Positions 47,801-56,960 of a stretch of DNA of 64,000 nt are shown in pieces. A program made the translations under genes and the position numbers. The first letter of the stretch is position 1. Every line of letters starts with the position of its first letter. The DNA is from Eublepharis macularius (taxonomy: Eukaryota > Chordata > Lepidosauria > Squamata > Eublepharidae). Under the pieces are notes generated by a model, which had not been told where the DNA came from, made no database searches, and saw nothing but the letters and a program-made list of their open reading frames with translations. The stretch is taken from assembly GCF_028583425.1 (NCBI RefSeq), contig NC_072795.1, positions 11,307,001 to 11,371,000 on the forward strand, read 5' to 3'.

Positions 47801-49659
47801 CCAGAGGAGTTAGCCGTGTTAGTCTGTAGTAGCAAAATCAAAAAGAGTCCAGTAGCACCTTTAAGACTAACCAACTTTACTGTAGCATACGCTTTCGAGA
47901 ATCACAGTTCTCTTCGTCAGATGCAACAAAGAGCGCTGTGGTTCTCGAAAGCTTATGCTACAGTAAAGTTGGTTAGACTTAAAGGTGCTACTGAACTCTT
48001 TACATGTTTGGAAAGGCTCTGAGAGGTTTCATTTGGCCTCCTGGGATTAAACTTTCCGTAGCTGGGAGGGAACGAGATGGGCATGAAGACAGACAGCCTA
48101 CAAGTCTTCAATAATTCAGCAAATACAAGACTGGTGATAGAGGGCGTATGACCAGAGAAGGGGGGGTACTAATAACCATTTCACAACATAACTACATCCA
48201 GTGAATGGCAAAACCAGCTCATCAAGAGGTTACATGGGCACTATAGTAAGAAACCACTTGGTCAAATGGTTATTAGGTCATCACTACAGAATGCAGATTG
48301 CGTTGACCCGGCAAAATTCCACCCTGGGGCAGTGTCAATATCTGTATCCACCACAAGACCAGCTCACAACGCAATGCAAATTTCAGCACCACCACAAAAC
48401 CACCGAAATATGGGCTGTGTTGAGGTTCCGTTCTAAACTGAGAAGAAATTGGAGTTGAGTTGTACTAACTTCATGCAGCAGAAGTTTTGTAAGATCTGGA
48501 AGCCATTTTCTCAGCCGCCTCCTGATTACTGAGTTGCCAACTCCAGGTTGGGAAGTTTCCAGAAATGTAGGGATGGCACCTGCCAGGGGAGTTCAGCAGG
48601 AATGTGATGCCATAGCATCCACCCTTGCAAGCGACAATTTTCTCCAGGGAAACTGATCTCTCTCATCAGGAAATCAGTTGTAATTCCAGGAGATCTTCAG
48701 GCCCCACCTGGAGGCTGGCAACCCAGGTGGCTTTCAGGGCTATAACCTCTGACAGACCCATCACCAAGCACCAGTTATTCCAGATTTGGGGCACCTGTCC
48801 GCTCACCCTCGTTTCTCTTCCTGACATGTCTCTTGATGCTCTGTGTTTATAGTTCATGCCTTTTTCTTCTACCATACTGCCAGGCAATACTGACATTCCT
48901 AGACCTTCTACAGAAGGCAGCTTCATGAATTTCACTATCCAGCCCTTACAAAGGGAGCTCTGACTGTCAAAAGCTTAAACCCTGAAAATCTCCTTGGTCT
49001 TTAAGGTGCCGCTGGACCTGAATCTGGCTGTTCAACCCTGGCAGGCAGCATATGCCGCTTGCGCAAGCCCTATATGAAACCCACCATACCAGACCCTCTC
49101 CGGACCCCACAGGAGACCCTGAGCTGATGCCCCCTCTGCTCAGAGCCACAGTGAACCCATCCCCAACATGCCATCCCTCAAGATGTGCCAGGGCACATCA
49201 CTCCTCCACCCTCTGCCCTGCCTAGTGCTGCCAGCTCAGAGTTAGGCAATTCCTGGAGATCTGGGGTGCAACCAGGGAAGAATAAAGTTTGGGGATGGAG
49301 GGTAGACTGCCACGGAGTCCACCCTCCAAAGCAGCCATGTTCTCCAGGGGACCTGATCTCTGCAGTCTGGAGAGGAGTTCTAATTCCGGGAGATCGCCAG
49401 CTCTCACCTGGAGGTTGGCAACAGCCCCGGCCCCCTCCCTACCCCCCCCCTGGCGCGGGCACTCACATGCCACCCGCTGGATGACCCACTGATTGACCCC
49501 CACCTCCGCCAGGCAGAGGCAGGCGGCCACCAGCGGCGTGTAGCGGGGCTCCAGCAGCACCCGGCGCTTGTCCTGCCAGGCCCGGCGCAGGCTCTGCCGC
49601 AGGACGGGCGACCCCAGCCCCGCGCCGCCCTTCCTCCGCAGCCCGGGCCCCGCAGCCAT
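38710..49659 (-). CDS. ALG3: ALG3, Dol-P-Man:Man5GlcNAc2-PP-Dol alpha-1,3-mannosyltransferase (complete, 9 exons)
   Basis: ALG3 transfers the first lumenal mannose, from dolichol-phosphate-mannose to Man5GlcNAc2-PP-dolichol, in the ER membrane during N-glycan precursor assembly. Exons in transcription order: 49659-49467, 47305-47206, 47065-46918, 45586-45426, 45018-44898, 43034-42829, 40855-40779, 40614-40470, 38881-38710. They total 1,323 bp, or 440 residues plus stop; human ALG3 has 438. Visible family blocks are [102 protein letters not shown] and [12 protein letters not shown]. The protein is very hydrophobic, as expected for a multi-pass ER enzyme. NGT in VVNGTLDY is a possible glycosylation sequon, and the C-terminal KKAE fits a KKXX ER-retrieval signal. 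It is convergent with VWA5B2 and divergent from EEF1AKMT4. The intron between exons 7 and 8 looks U12-type. Confidence 0.96.
39125..39595 (+). repeat. Repeat of about 470 bp also present at 54541-55020
   Basis: Shares GGCACCCACCAAGTGTTTTT and GGCAGCCATTTTGTGGCT with the second copy. A worn hammerhead-family repeat (39214-39310: GAGTCCAGTGGCACCTTAGA to CTTCTTTAGATGC) is inserted in it. Its class is unknown. Confidence 0.55.
40470..40614 (-). CDS. ALG3: ALG3 exon 8
   Basis: Begins with AG completing a Gln codon, then [20 protein letters not shown] and [27 protein letters not shown]. It is preceded by AC, not AG. The donor is GTAAGA and the exon leaves in phase 2. Confidence 0.93.
40615..40778 (-). 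other. ALG3 intron 7, probable U12-type AT-AC intron
   Basis: Read on the minus strand, this 164-bp intron starts ATATCCTT, ends in GGCCAC, and carries TTCCCTTAAC at 40634-40625, a close match to the U12 branch-site consensus TTCCTTAAC. The branch A lies about 11 nt from the 3' end, as expected for minor-spliceosome introns. The flanking coding phases fit exactly (C + AG = Gln). Confidence 0.85.
40779..40855 (-). CDS. ALG3: ALG3 exon 7 (77 bp, before the AT-AC intron)
   Basis: Encodes [20 protein letters not shown] then PLSAN, equivalent to human [25 protein letters not shown]. The acceptor is CCCGGCAG. The exon ends with AACC and is followed directly by ATATCCTT, the U12-type AT donor consensus. 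Confidence 0.88.
41270..41410 (-). repeat. LINE 3' tail, inverted
   Basis: TTATTATTTATTTATTAAAT then TTATAGTCGGCTCTCCCCGC is an inverted LINE 3' end. Similar tails lie near 50117-50180, 55535-55700 and 58590-58680. Confidence 0.55.
41725..42400 (+). repeat. CR1/L2-like LINE C-terminal and 3' region
   Basis: Encodes [40 protein letters not shown] and [17 protein letters not shown], typical of ORF2 C-termini, and continues into the 3' region with AGGTCCATCAGTGGCTATTA. It lies in an ALG3 intron, antisense to the gene. Confidence 0.8.
42829..43034 (-). CDS. ALG3: ALG3 exon 6
   Basis: Encodes [40 protein letters not shown] and on to LFALNRWH. It is nearly collinear with human. It leaves in phase 2 before GTAAGA. 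Confidence 0.95.
43965..44262 (+). repeat. RTE/BovB-like LINE fragment
   Basis: Encodes [20 protein letters not shown] and [14 protein letters not shown], and in another frame [18 protein letters not shown], hallmarks of the RTE/BovB ORF C-terminus. It is frameshifted and short. Confidence 0.7.
44263..44897 (-). other. ALG3 intron 5 stretch, unassigned
   Basis: It contains CACACAGACTGACTGAACCT-like direct repeats near 44535-44595 but nothing I recognise as a gene or known element. Confidence 0.4.
44898..45018 (-). CDS. ALG3: ALG3 exon 5
   Basis: Encodes [20 protein letters not shown] and [20 protein letters not shown]. The acceptor is CTCTTCCAG, the donor is GTAAGA, and the exon ends in phase 0. 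Confidence 0.95.
45426..45586 (-). CDS. ALG3: ALG3 exon 4
   Basis: Encodes [40 protein letters not shown] and [13 protein letters not shown]. The acceptor is TTGCCAGCAG and the donor GTGAGA. It leaves in phase 2 (AG, completed to Ser by exon 5). Confidence 0.95.
45896..46094. mobile_element. Palindromic MITE, AGCCAAGC family
   Basis: Near-identical to 12750-12949, flanked by CTCAG on both sides. It lies in ALG3 intron 3. Confidence 0.8.
46155..46570. repeat. Hammerhead-family repeat, two worn inverted halves
   Basis: The left half GAGTCCAGTGACACCTTAGA and right half GGCGCTCTGACTCTCAAAAG to GGCTACCTACCTAAAAC face each other across about 200 bp of unrelated sequence. Confidence 0.6.
46918..47065 (-). 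CDS. ALG3: ALG3 exon 3
   Basis: Encodes [20 protein letters not shown] and [20 protein letters not shown] through [10 protein letters not shown] 140-bp intron separates it from exon 2. The donor is GTCAGT and the exon ends in phase 0. Confidence 0.95.
47206..47305 (-). CDS. ALG3: ALG3 exon 2
   Basis: Encodes [20 protein letters not shown] and [13 protein letters not shown]. The first two bases complete the Tyr codon left by exon 1. The acceptor ends CTCTAG and the donor is GTGAGT. It contains the conserved acidic lumenal loop (EIDWKAYM). Confidence 0.95.
47410..47785 (+). repeat. LINE 3' fragment
   Basis: Encodes [20 protein letters not shown] and [14 protein letters not shown], and ends CGGACTATAAAGTAAATAAA. 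It lies in ALG3 intron 1. Confidence 0.65.
47796..48002. mobile_element. Hammerhead-bearing short repeat, inverted dimer, 12-bp duplication
   Basis: TAGATCCAGAGGAGTTAGCC at left, inverted core at 47878-47924, second arm to 48002. CATGTTTGGAAA flanks it at 47784-47795 and 48003-48014. The left core has one altered base in helix III and the right arm lacks CTGANGA. Confidence 0.8.
48525..48725 (-). repeat. Interspersed repeat of about 190 bp, inverted
   Basis: AAATCAGTTGTAATTCCAGG and CCCCACCTGGAGGCTGGCAA are the complement of the repeat at 163-345. Confidence 0.6.
49226..49435 (-). repeat. Interspersed repeat of about 190 bp, inverted
   Basis: GTTCTCCAGGGGACCTGATC and TTCTAATTCCGGGAGATCGC, the same family as 163-345. 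It ends about 30 bp inside ALG3 intron 1. Confidence 0.6.
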
Positions 49660-50856
49660 CTCCCCGCCGGGCTGTGCGGCGCCTGGCAGCCGACGCCGCG
49701 GCCAAGGGCCTCCCACTCCCGGGCGCACGCTCGGCGCCGGCCCGGCCGGGTCCCGCCCGGCCACGCCCGAGGACGCAGCGCCAAGCGACTGGCTGGAAGG
49801 CGCCACGCCACCGGCCCTTCCGCGAGGGCGGAGCGCGGCTTTCAAATCACCGCGCTTTCCCCTTCGAGACTGGCAAGACTCTTGCTGCGCTTTGGAGACG
49901 GGGCATTTATTTGTGCGCTTTAATGACTTGAGGTTTTAGCCCCTAAACCTAACGCCCCCAACCCCAATCAACGAGTCCGATTTTAAGGCGAGATGCCACA
50001 GTGTAAAGCAATGCATAACAGGGAAATCCTAAACAGAGTTATCCCAGCCTAAGCCCATTGAAATTCCTGTAAACAACTAGGAGATTCAATAAACAATAGG
50101 GAAGTTCAAAGTCAGCGTTATTTATGTTATTTATAGTTCGCCTTTCTCACTGCGAGTTCAGGCGGATTACAGTGTAACCCATGCCTCTAAAGTCTAAGAC
50201 CCAAGCTCACAGTGCCATCCTAAAAAGTTATTCCACTCTAAAACCACTGAGTTCAATAAGATTAGACAGGAGTAACTCTTTTTAGGATTGGAGTGTCAAT
50301 TTCTGTGAGAATTGATTAAAAAATGCGCGCAGAAGAATCCGAGGAAAGGCTTCTTTGTGGCACTGGCAAGAGATCATGTTCCTAGTTCTCGCTGACTGAC
50401 GTGGCAAACTCTATCCCTGGGCTGCACCCCTTCACATTACAGTTCGGTTGCTACTCGGTCCAAAAATAGACCCTCGCACGCAGAAAAGTAGCTCGTCAAG
50501 GGAAAATGCGGGGCAATCCTAAACAGCGTTATCCCAGCCTAAACCCCCTAAAATCATTGGAGAAACTCTGTTTAGGATTGCACTGCTAGCCTTCTATGCG
50601 TCACCTTCGATGTGGTTTGTAAGAAGGAGGTCGCACCCCGCGGACTTCTCTTGCATTCTGAACTGGTACAGCCCTAACACAGGAGAGGACGAAGCCACGT
50701 CGGCTCTTCCTCAACTCCCCTTCCAGCCTGCCTTAGAGGACCTAGAAAAAGGGGTTGTGGGCGGGGGGGGATGGCTTTCGCGGTTGCACCGGCCTCCACC
50801 GGAAGCTCCACGTGGGTTGTGCAACGCACGTGGGCGGAGAGGGGCTTCGGCGGAGG
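49440..50856. promoter_or_regulatory. Bidirectional ALG3 / EEF1AKMT4 promoter interval with two CpG-rich zones
   Basis: The start codons of ALG3 (49659, minus) and EEF1AKMT4 (50857, plus) are about 1.2 kb apart and face away from each other. CpG-rich sequence covers about 49440-49860 and about 50690-51060, and the middle is AT-richer and holds short repeats. No TATA box is apparent, as is usual for housekeeping CpG-island promoters. The promoter role is inferred from position and composition. Confidence 0.65.
49467..49659 (-). CDS. ALG3: ALG3 exon 1 with start codon
   Basis: The start is [16 protein letters not shown]. The ATG (minus strand, 49659-49657) has G at -3 and +4, and the N-terminus matches human MAAGLRKRG. 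It runs through [20 protein letters not shown] to VIQRVA and leaves in phase 1 before GTGAGT. The open frame extends upstream, but no homologous sequence is there. Confidence 0.95.
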
Positions 50857-51034
50857 ATGGGCGAGCCTCGGCGGCGGCTGCCGGATTCCAACGCCCGCTA
50901 CGGGGAGCGGAGCTTCTGGGAGTCGCGCTATCGGGACGAGGGAGCCACCCCGGCCGAGTGGTTTGGGGGCCTGGACTCTTTCCGCGAGCAGCTGGAGGCG
51001 GAGCTGAGCCCGACCGATCGCATCCTGGTGCTGG
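50857..51034 (+). CDS. EEF1AKMT4: EEF1AKMT4 exon 1, eEF1A lysine methyltransferase 4 (5'-partial gene)
   Basis: Encodes MGEPRRRLPDSNARYGERSF, WESRYRDEGATPAEWFGGLD and SFREQLEAELSPTDRILVLG, then a GTGAGT donor in phase 1. It matches the human N-terminus ([37 protein letters not shown]). The family is a class I SAM-dependent methyltransferase acting on a lysine of elongation factor 1A; in mammals the same promoter also gives EEF1AKMT4-ECE2 read-through transcripts. The intron interrupts SAM motif I between LVLG and the expected CGN. The ATG has A at -3 and G at +4. The frame is open upstream, but this Met is the first with a good context and homologous following sequence. No further exon was found to 64,000. 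Confidence 0.9.
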
Positions 51035-51229
51035 GTGAGTGGCCGCCGGGCAGGCTCCCGGGCTCCAGGTGGGGCCTGGAGATCTCCCGGAATGGCAGTT
51101 GGTCTTGAGAAGGAAGAGAGCAGCCTCCCTCCTTTGCCAGTTCGACTGCCCTGAGCTCAGCAGGCGGCCCTGGCGAAGCCACTCCTCTCAGCCCTAGCTC
51201 CCCAGATGTATCCCACCGTACGACTGAGG

Positions 51230-51343
51230 GCCAAACTACAAGTGACGAATGACACTTGAACAGCAAGTGTATTCCTCCCTGTTCACTTGCCCTCCACTTG
51301 ATCCAGTTGCCGTTCAAGTGTCATTCGTCACTTGTAGCTTGGC
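51230..51343. mobile_element. Short palindromic MITE related to the AGCCAAGC family
   Basis: GGCCAAACTACAAGTGACGA and the complement of its right end enclose AATGACACTTGAACAG and its inverse. The flanks are CTGAG and CTAAG. A half copy ends at about 8955. Confidence 0.7.
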
Positions 51344-51599
51344 CCTAAGACCGAGTTTGTTCACCTCTGAGTGGGGCACTGATCTGCCTAGAAGAGCAGT
51401 ATATAATCGGAGTTATTATTATGAGCTGTTGTAACATAGAGGTTAGGTGGTTGACATGTAAATCAACATTAGGAAGAAAAGTATAAATGAAGCGAATAAA
51501 TAACATCAGATGGCCGCCCCTGCACGGTGCCTTCCTGGTGATGAGGAAGAGGGGGTTGGGATCATGCAAAGGGCACCCTTATTTGACACCTCCCAAAGC

Positions 51600-51792
51600 T
51601 GTACCATTGTAGCATAGAGCTGCTGCATCATAGTGGTTAAGTGGTTGGGTTGTAACTCAGCATTCTGCTGGTTCGACTCCCACTGCCATGAACACAGCAG
51701 GTGGCCTTGGACAAACCACTCCTCTTGCCCCAGCTCCCCAGCTGCATTTTTGGGATAATAATAACACAGACTTTGTTCACTGCTCTGAGTGG
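51600..51792 (+). repeat. tRNA-like SINE, third family
   Basis: TAGCATAGAGCTGCTGCATC, AGTGGTTAAGTGGTTGGGTT and GGTTCGACTCCCACTG keep tRNA-like promoter boxes. A second copy starts at about 52088 and is split by the solo LTR. Confidence 0.65.
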
Positions 51793-51889
51793 TCATAGAT
51801 CCAGAGGAGTTAGCCGTGTTAGTCTGTAGTAGCAAAATCAGAAAGAGTCCAGTAGCACCTTTAAGACTAACCAATTTTATTATAGCATA

Positions 51890-51931
51890 AGCTTTCGAGA
51901 ATCAAGTTCTCTTCATCAGATTCCTGATCAA
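51890..51931 (-). ncRNA. Hammerhead ribozyme motif, inverted partner
   Basis: On the minus strand: CTGATGA, the same GAGAA/TTCTC hairpin and GAAAGCTTATGC. Helix I is weaker (GAAT against ATGC). Confidence 0.6.
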
Positions 51932-51944
51932 AACATCTGATCAG

Positions 51945-51983
51945 GCATCTGATGAAGAGAACTTGATTCTCGAAAGCTTATGC
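51945..51983 (+). ncRNA. Hammerhead ribozyme motif, best-preserved copy
   Basis: GCAT, CTGATGA, A, GAGAA-CTTGA-TTCTC hairpin, GAA, palindromic AGCT, T, ATGC. Helix I (GCAT/ATGC) and helix II (5 bp) are perfect, and cleavage would follow 51979. An unpaired A separates the core from helix II. Confidence 0.7.
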
Positions 51984-52340
51984 TATAATAAAATTGGTTA
52001 GTCTTAAAGGTGCTACTGGACTCTTTTTGATTTTGCTCTGAGTGGGGCACTGATCTGTCCAGAAGAGAGAGAGATAAGTGCAGTTATTCTTAGGAGCTGC
52101 TCTAGCATAGTGGTTAAGTAATACAAATCGGGCAAATCAGCGCTCTGCTGGTTTGCATCCCACTGCTGCCCTGAGCTCTGTAGGTGGCTCTGTTCACCGC
52201 TTTGAGCGGGCACTAATCTTTCTAGAAGAGCTGTATATAAGCACAGTCATTATTATTTATTATTACTGCCATGAGCTCAGGAGGTGGCCTTGGATAAGGC
52301 ACTCCTCTCACCCCCAGCAACCTGGCTGTATTGCGGGGAT

Positions 52341-53223
52341 TGATCGAGAAAAATTAAGATTTAGAAATTTTAGGTTAGTAAGATTGTCTCTTTTGCCTTC
52401 TGCCTGTTGCCAAGGATTCTGCGCGAGTAGAAAACAAAACAACAGTCCCTGTAGTAGATACAGAGATTCTCTATGTGAACCTTAAAGTATTTTGAAATGT
52501 TTATCTATATTTTTATATAAAGTGCAAGTGCTTAAATAATAAGTGCAAACATACAAGTTAACAATAACATCAGCCACTTTCTCACAATAATTATTACAGA
52601 AGCTCTTAAACTAACAGTATAATCACACAACTTACATAGCTAACATATACTCAAGGACCATCAATAATCTTCGTTCATCCAATAAATATAGTTATTCCAA
52701 TAAATCGTATATATGTAGGAGAATAAATATAGATGTCCAATCCTCGATACAAAAATACAATTATTGACAACGCTAAATAGTAATTACAATAAATATATTC
52801 TCTAATATAAATGCACTTTGGCAAATAGAAAAATAGAAAGGCTGAAGTCCATTGTTTGAAACTTCCTTCAACCCTAAAGTGACCATGCCTTTGACTACAG
52901 GAGATCTGGTTTTTATAACAAGATATACTCCCTGTTGCCTTTTCTTATCTTTAAAGATGGTATGTAGATGTGCCAACCTTACTGCCTTAGCAGGAACATT
53001 GATAATAGGAAAGACAGGAAGACACAATTTACCGTTTTAGGTCTCCTATCAATAGGGGCCCCCTAGTCCTTTGATACTTTGATAAAGTTCTTACTATTCA
53101 TGTTTTGTGTGCTTTGTCTGACTTGCATCTGAATAAACCTTGCCACTTATGTCAACTGAATCTTCTTATTTTGCCTTGACCGGGGTTTTCTAAAACCAGA
53201 TTCCCTTAAAAATTCCCCTAACA
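52341..53223. mobile_element. Solo LTR of an LTR retrotransposon (fossil)
   Basis: 883 bp beginning TGATCGAGAAAAA and ending CCCCTAACA, with GGGAT on both sides (52336-52340 and 53224-53228), a 5-bp target duplication. AATAAA lies at 53132-53137, about 90 bp from the right end. It splits a tRNA-like SINE (52260-52340 / 53229-53310). No internal region is present. Its family (ERV or Ty3-like) cannot be told from the LTR alone. Confidence 0.7.
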
Positions 53224-54540
53224 GGGATAATAACAACACTGCCCTTGTTCACCACGCTGACTAGGTCATTAATTTGCAGTACGTAAGTGCAGTTGTGGTT
53301 GTTGTTATGGCTGCTTTGGACAGTGGACTCTATGGCATTATACCCCACTGAGATCCGCCTCGTTCCCTGACCGCTGCCCTCCCTAGGCTGCACCCCCCAA
53401 ATCTCTAGGAATTTTCCAACCCAGAGGTGGCTTCCCCCGGGGTGGAGGGGGGGTGATAGAGACTGTGATCAGTGGGCCTTGCATGAGCTGTTTCTGACCC
53501 TCCAACTGGGTCCTGGAGAGCTGTCAGAATTACAGACAAGAGCGATCGGTTCCCCTGGAGAAAATGGCAGCTTTGGAAGGTGGACTACGTGGAATTATAA
53601 CCTGCTAAGGTCCGCCCTCTCCACAAGCCCCTCCATCCCTGGGCCCCAATGCTAAATCTCGAAGAATTTTGCAACTGGGAGTTGGCATCCCAATTTTTCT
53701 CCATCTTGGAGGGTTCTTCAAGGCCTGTTCAGTTTCGTCTCTTGGCCCGGCAACTTATAGACGTCCATGGGGCGAAAGATCAAGAAAAGTTCCATTGTGC
53801 TTCCTCACAGCAAGGCCGGTCGAGAGGTGAAGAACGTGGATTCTGAGGTTGCAACACGTTGAGTCCTTAATGCACATTTTTGTATCATGGGGTAGGGTTT
53901 GCGGAAGCATGGATGTTGAAACTGAAGCTGTGGGTTTTGGGGGGTGGGATTTTGGGGCTCTCCATCCCACCACACGCACCCACAGATGGTATCACGTCAG
54001 GCAACTGGAAGACGTTGTTCCTGCTGCAGCCAAAGGCTAACTCCTGAGGGCACTGTTGTCCCAGTCCCCAACATTAGGTGCAGACTTGCCAACCTCCAGG
54101 TGGGGCCCGGAGAGAATAATACCAAGTTTGCACTGTTTATGGGCAAAAATGTTTTGCTATGTAAAACAACCTCTCACAGTGAATTCTGTAAATCAACAAA
54201 AGTTACCAGTCTTGCTTGCCTGTATGTACCTATATTGGTATTTGTGGTAAAAAAAAACCACCTGTTCGTGTAAGAGTTCTCTGCCTGGTTGCCTTTGGCA
54301 GCTTTTACTGGCCATATGCAGGTAAATCTAATAGAAATGGAGACCGGCCTTCTTTCCCCCAGGTTATGGGAAAGGTGATGAATGAGCTTGAACTGGCACG
54401 TCCAGTGGCTGGAATATTTTTAAGCAAAAAAGGTTTTATGTTGGAGAAATGCTGAGACTGGAAGCCAGCATATTGTCTCTCTTTCTTGCACACTCTCTCT
54501 CAACAAATAAGTAAATAAAAGGTGACTGTAATATCTAGCC

Positions 54541-55020
54541 CAGGGGTCTTCGGCGTGGCACCTGTGGGCAACATTTTTCCCAGCACCTACCAAGTGTTTT
54601 TAGAAAGTGGACGGGCCGGGGGGGGGGGGGGGCTTTTGCCCGGCAGGGCTTCTGATTGACGTTGGAGATGTGATTGGCTATGCAGGAAAAAAACGAGTGT
54701 TTGGGCAGCAGCTGCCGCCATAGCACAAAGATCTTCACTGAGTGACTGAAGGTCAGTTGTACGTCAGCAAGAGAATATTTCTAAACAGTATGTTCGTTTA
54801 AAGAGGCATGCTGTTAAGCAGAGCTGCTGCCTGAAATGTTGAAGAGTTCCTGTGAGAGTTATGCTCAGCCTTGCTCCCTGACATTTTGGGGTTGCCTCCG
54901 CCTCTTGTGGCAGCCATTTTGGAGTTGGCTCCGCCTCTTGTGGCAGCCATTTTGGGGTTCCCACCACCCTGTGTCAGAATTCCTAAGATACTCGCAGGCT
55001 CAGTAAGTGTGGGGACTTCA
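54541..55020 (+). repeat. Repeat of about 480 bp, second copy
   Basis: GGGGTCTTCGGCGTGGCACC, CACCTACCAAGTGTTTTTAG, then a doubled GCCTCTTGTGGCAGCCATTT and GTGTCAGAATTCCTAAGATA. The same layout as 39125-39595. Confidence 0.6.
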
Positions 55021-55899
55021 GATATAGCCCATGTACCGTAGCGCTGCAAAAAGGAGCTATTGGTGCAAGCCCTAATTCTTGGTTGCTAAGTCAAGAATTC
55101 CAAAGTACTCATTAACCTGATGATAGGGGAATAGAATTGCCAAAGTCAGTGTCAGGTGTCAGCATTACTGAGCAGCTGTGTGGCCCCACAATATCAGGAG
55201 TGTGTTCTGCTATGCAGCAGCGTTCGCAGCTTTCAGTCTGTCTCTTAGTTATGGTGCTAGGCACCCCTGGCAGGATTGGTCTTGCCTGCTCTTCTAAACT
55301 CAGGTATAGGATGCCTGGTTAACTTCCTCCTTAAGAAGTCTGTCTCTCCGCCTCTGTTTCCCATCTGTACACAGGGAAAAAAAATACTGCCTTGCACGGC
55401 TGTTGTGGTGATCAGTAAATAAGATGGATGAAAAGTGTTTTATGTGGTGCTTGAGTGACCTCTGGAACTCCTTGCCGCAGGATTCATGAATCCAAATATT
55501 ACAAAGGGCTTAAAATAATCCAGACCAACCACTGGCTTCTATTTTATTTATTTATTTACTTCATTTATACCCCGCCTTAATTCACCACAGGGACCCAAAG
55601 CGGCTTACGTCATTCTAGGTTTCTCTATCCTCAACAACAACCCTGTGAGTTAGGTTAGGCTAGTCAAATAACTAGATCCTCAGCCACGAACTTCCTCTTA
55701 GCAGCTCTTTAAGCCAACCAACAGGGCGATCCTAGGAACATTTTCCTGGGAGAAAGCCCCTTGAATAGGCCTGAGTAGGATTCTGCATAGATCTACTTAG
55801 GATGGCACTGTAAAACATTCTGTACAGTGGAAATGGTTGTCATAAGAATGCTGTACTGTCACCCTTCAGCCACTGGAGGGCAGGAGCGATACATAGTTG

Positions 55900-56035
55900 T
55901 TGGTCTCAGGTGGGTAGCCGTGTTGATCTGCCCTGGAAGAGCAAGATTAGAGTCCAGTAGCACCTTAAAGACCAACTAGATTTCCAGGATATGAGCTTTC
56001 AAGAGTCAGAGCTCCCTTCATCCGATGGTCTGATG
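55900..56035 (-). repeat. Hammerhead-family short repeat, worn
   Basis: GTGGGTAGCCGTGTTGATCT and AGTAGCACCTTAAAGACCAA. The complement of 55990-56030 reads CGGATGA where CTGATGA is expected. Confidence 0.6.
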
Positions 56036-56814
56036 GTGACTGGCAGGCGGCATGGCAGTGCTGAGTTGACCAGATCTCTGGTCAGTCGTGGCTAATTTGG
56101 CAACATAGCCTTGTGCTGCCACAAGGAAAGAAGACGAGAAGAGGGGTGGACAGCTCTGTTTTTGCTATCTTATGGCTGTTATTCCAACCCCCATTTTGCT
56201 CAGTTTCCCCTCTGCTCCAATGCCAGTTTCAAGCTTGGTAGCAGTGACTCAGATCTGGACTAGCGAGGGGGTGTTTTGGGGAATTGTAAGTAGTTACTGC
56301 ATTGAGGCATCTTAAGGGTTATTCAGATGTTTAAGGGAAGGAGGTATACAGTGTAAGATGCTGTCTGGTCTGATGCTGACAGGACTGTAGGTTTCCCTGT
56401 GAGATTCTAGACTCACTGGCCACCTGAGCTTTGGCAGGCATCTAGTTCCTTACCTTGCAAAGCAAAGTGGCTCAGAGAAACTGCGAGTTGGAGGCGTTTT
56501 GTGTTTTTTAGGTAGAAACCTAGTTTGTGCAATTTGGATGAATTGCACAAATTGGGCGTGTTTGCCAGGCCTGCCCAGCGATTAACAACTTATCGTTCTG
56601 ACTTCCATGAGCCAAGCTTTGAAATAACATTTTGATTATTTTGGTAAGGAAGAAGGTGGGTAGAAAATCCATGAAGGCAATTCCGTGCTTTCTTTGCAAA
56701 TATGAGGACTCGAAACGTTTTTTAAAAACACCTCAAAGGTACCAGGTTTTTTAGAGTCAGAAGTAGCTTGCCTGGAAGATACAGATACATTAGCCTGTGT
56801 GGCGGCTTGCAAGA

Positions 56815-56960
56815 GAAATCTGGCAAAGGTTTCTGACAAAGGGAGCTTTGACTCTTGAAAGCTCACCCCCTGGAAATCTAGTTGATCTTTAAGGTGCTAC
56901 TGGACTCGAATCTTGCTCTTCTACCACAGCCCAACACTGCTACCCGCCTGAAACGATCGG
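56815..56960 (+). repeat. Hammerhead-family short repeat, worn
   Basis: TTTCTGACAAAGGGAGC then CTTGAAAGCTCACCCCCTGG and AAGGTGCTACTGGACTCGAA. One core base differs (CTGACAA). Confidence 0.6.

Larger units (their letters stand above)
51793..52033. mobile_element. Hammerhead-bearing short repeat, head-to-head dimer, perfect 12-bp duplication
   Basis: TGCTCTGAGTGG flanks it at 51781-51792 and 52034-52045. The left half is inverted, the right half direct. Both contain the full core CTGATGA ... GAAAGCTT. This is the best-preserved copy in the window. Confidence 0.85.

Noticed and set aside
49568-49939. Long GC-rich open frames on the plus strand opposite ALG3 exon 1
   Set aside because: They are shadow frames of the CpG island and ALG3 exon 1, with no recognisable protein.
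50610-51038. A 142-codon open frame overlapping EEF1AKMT4 exon 1 in another frame
   Set aside because: The frame homologous to EEF1AKMT4 is the one starting at 50857. The other reading resembles nothing and reflects GC bias.
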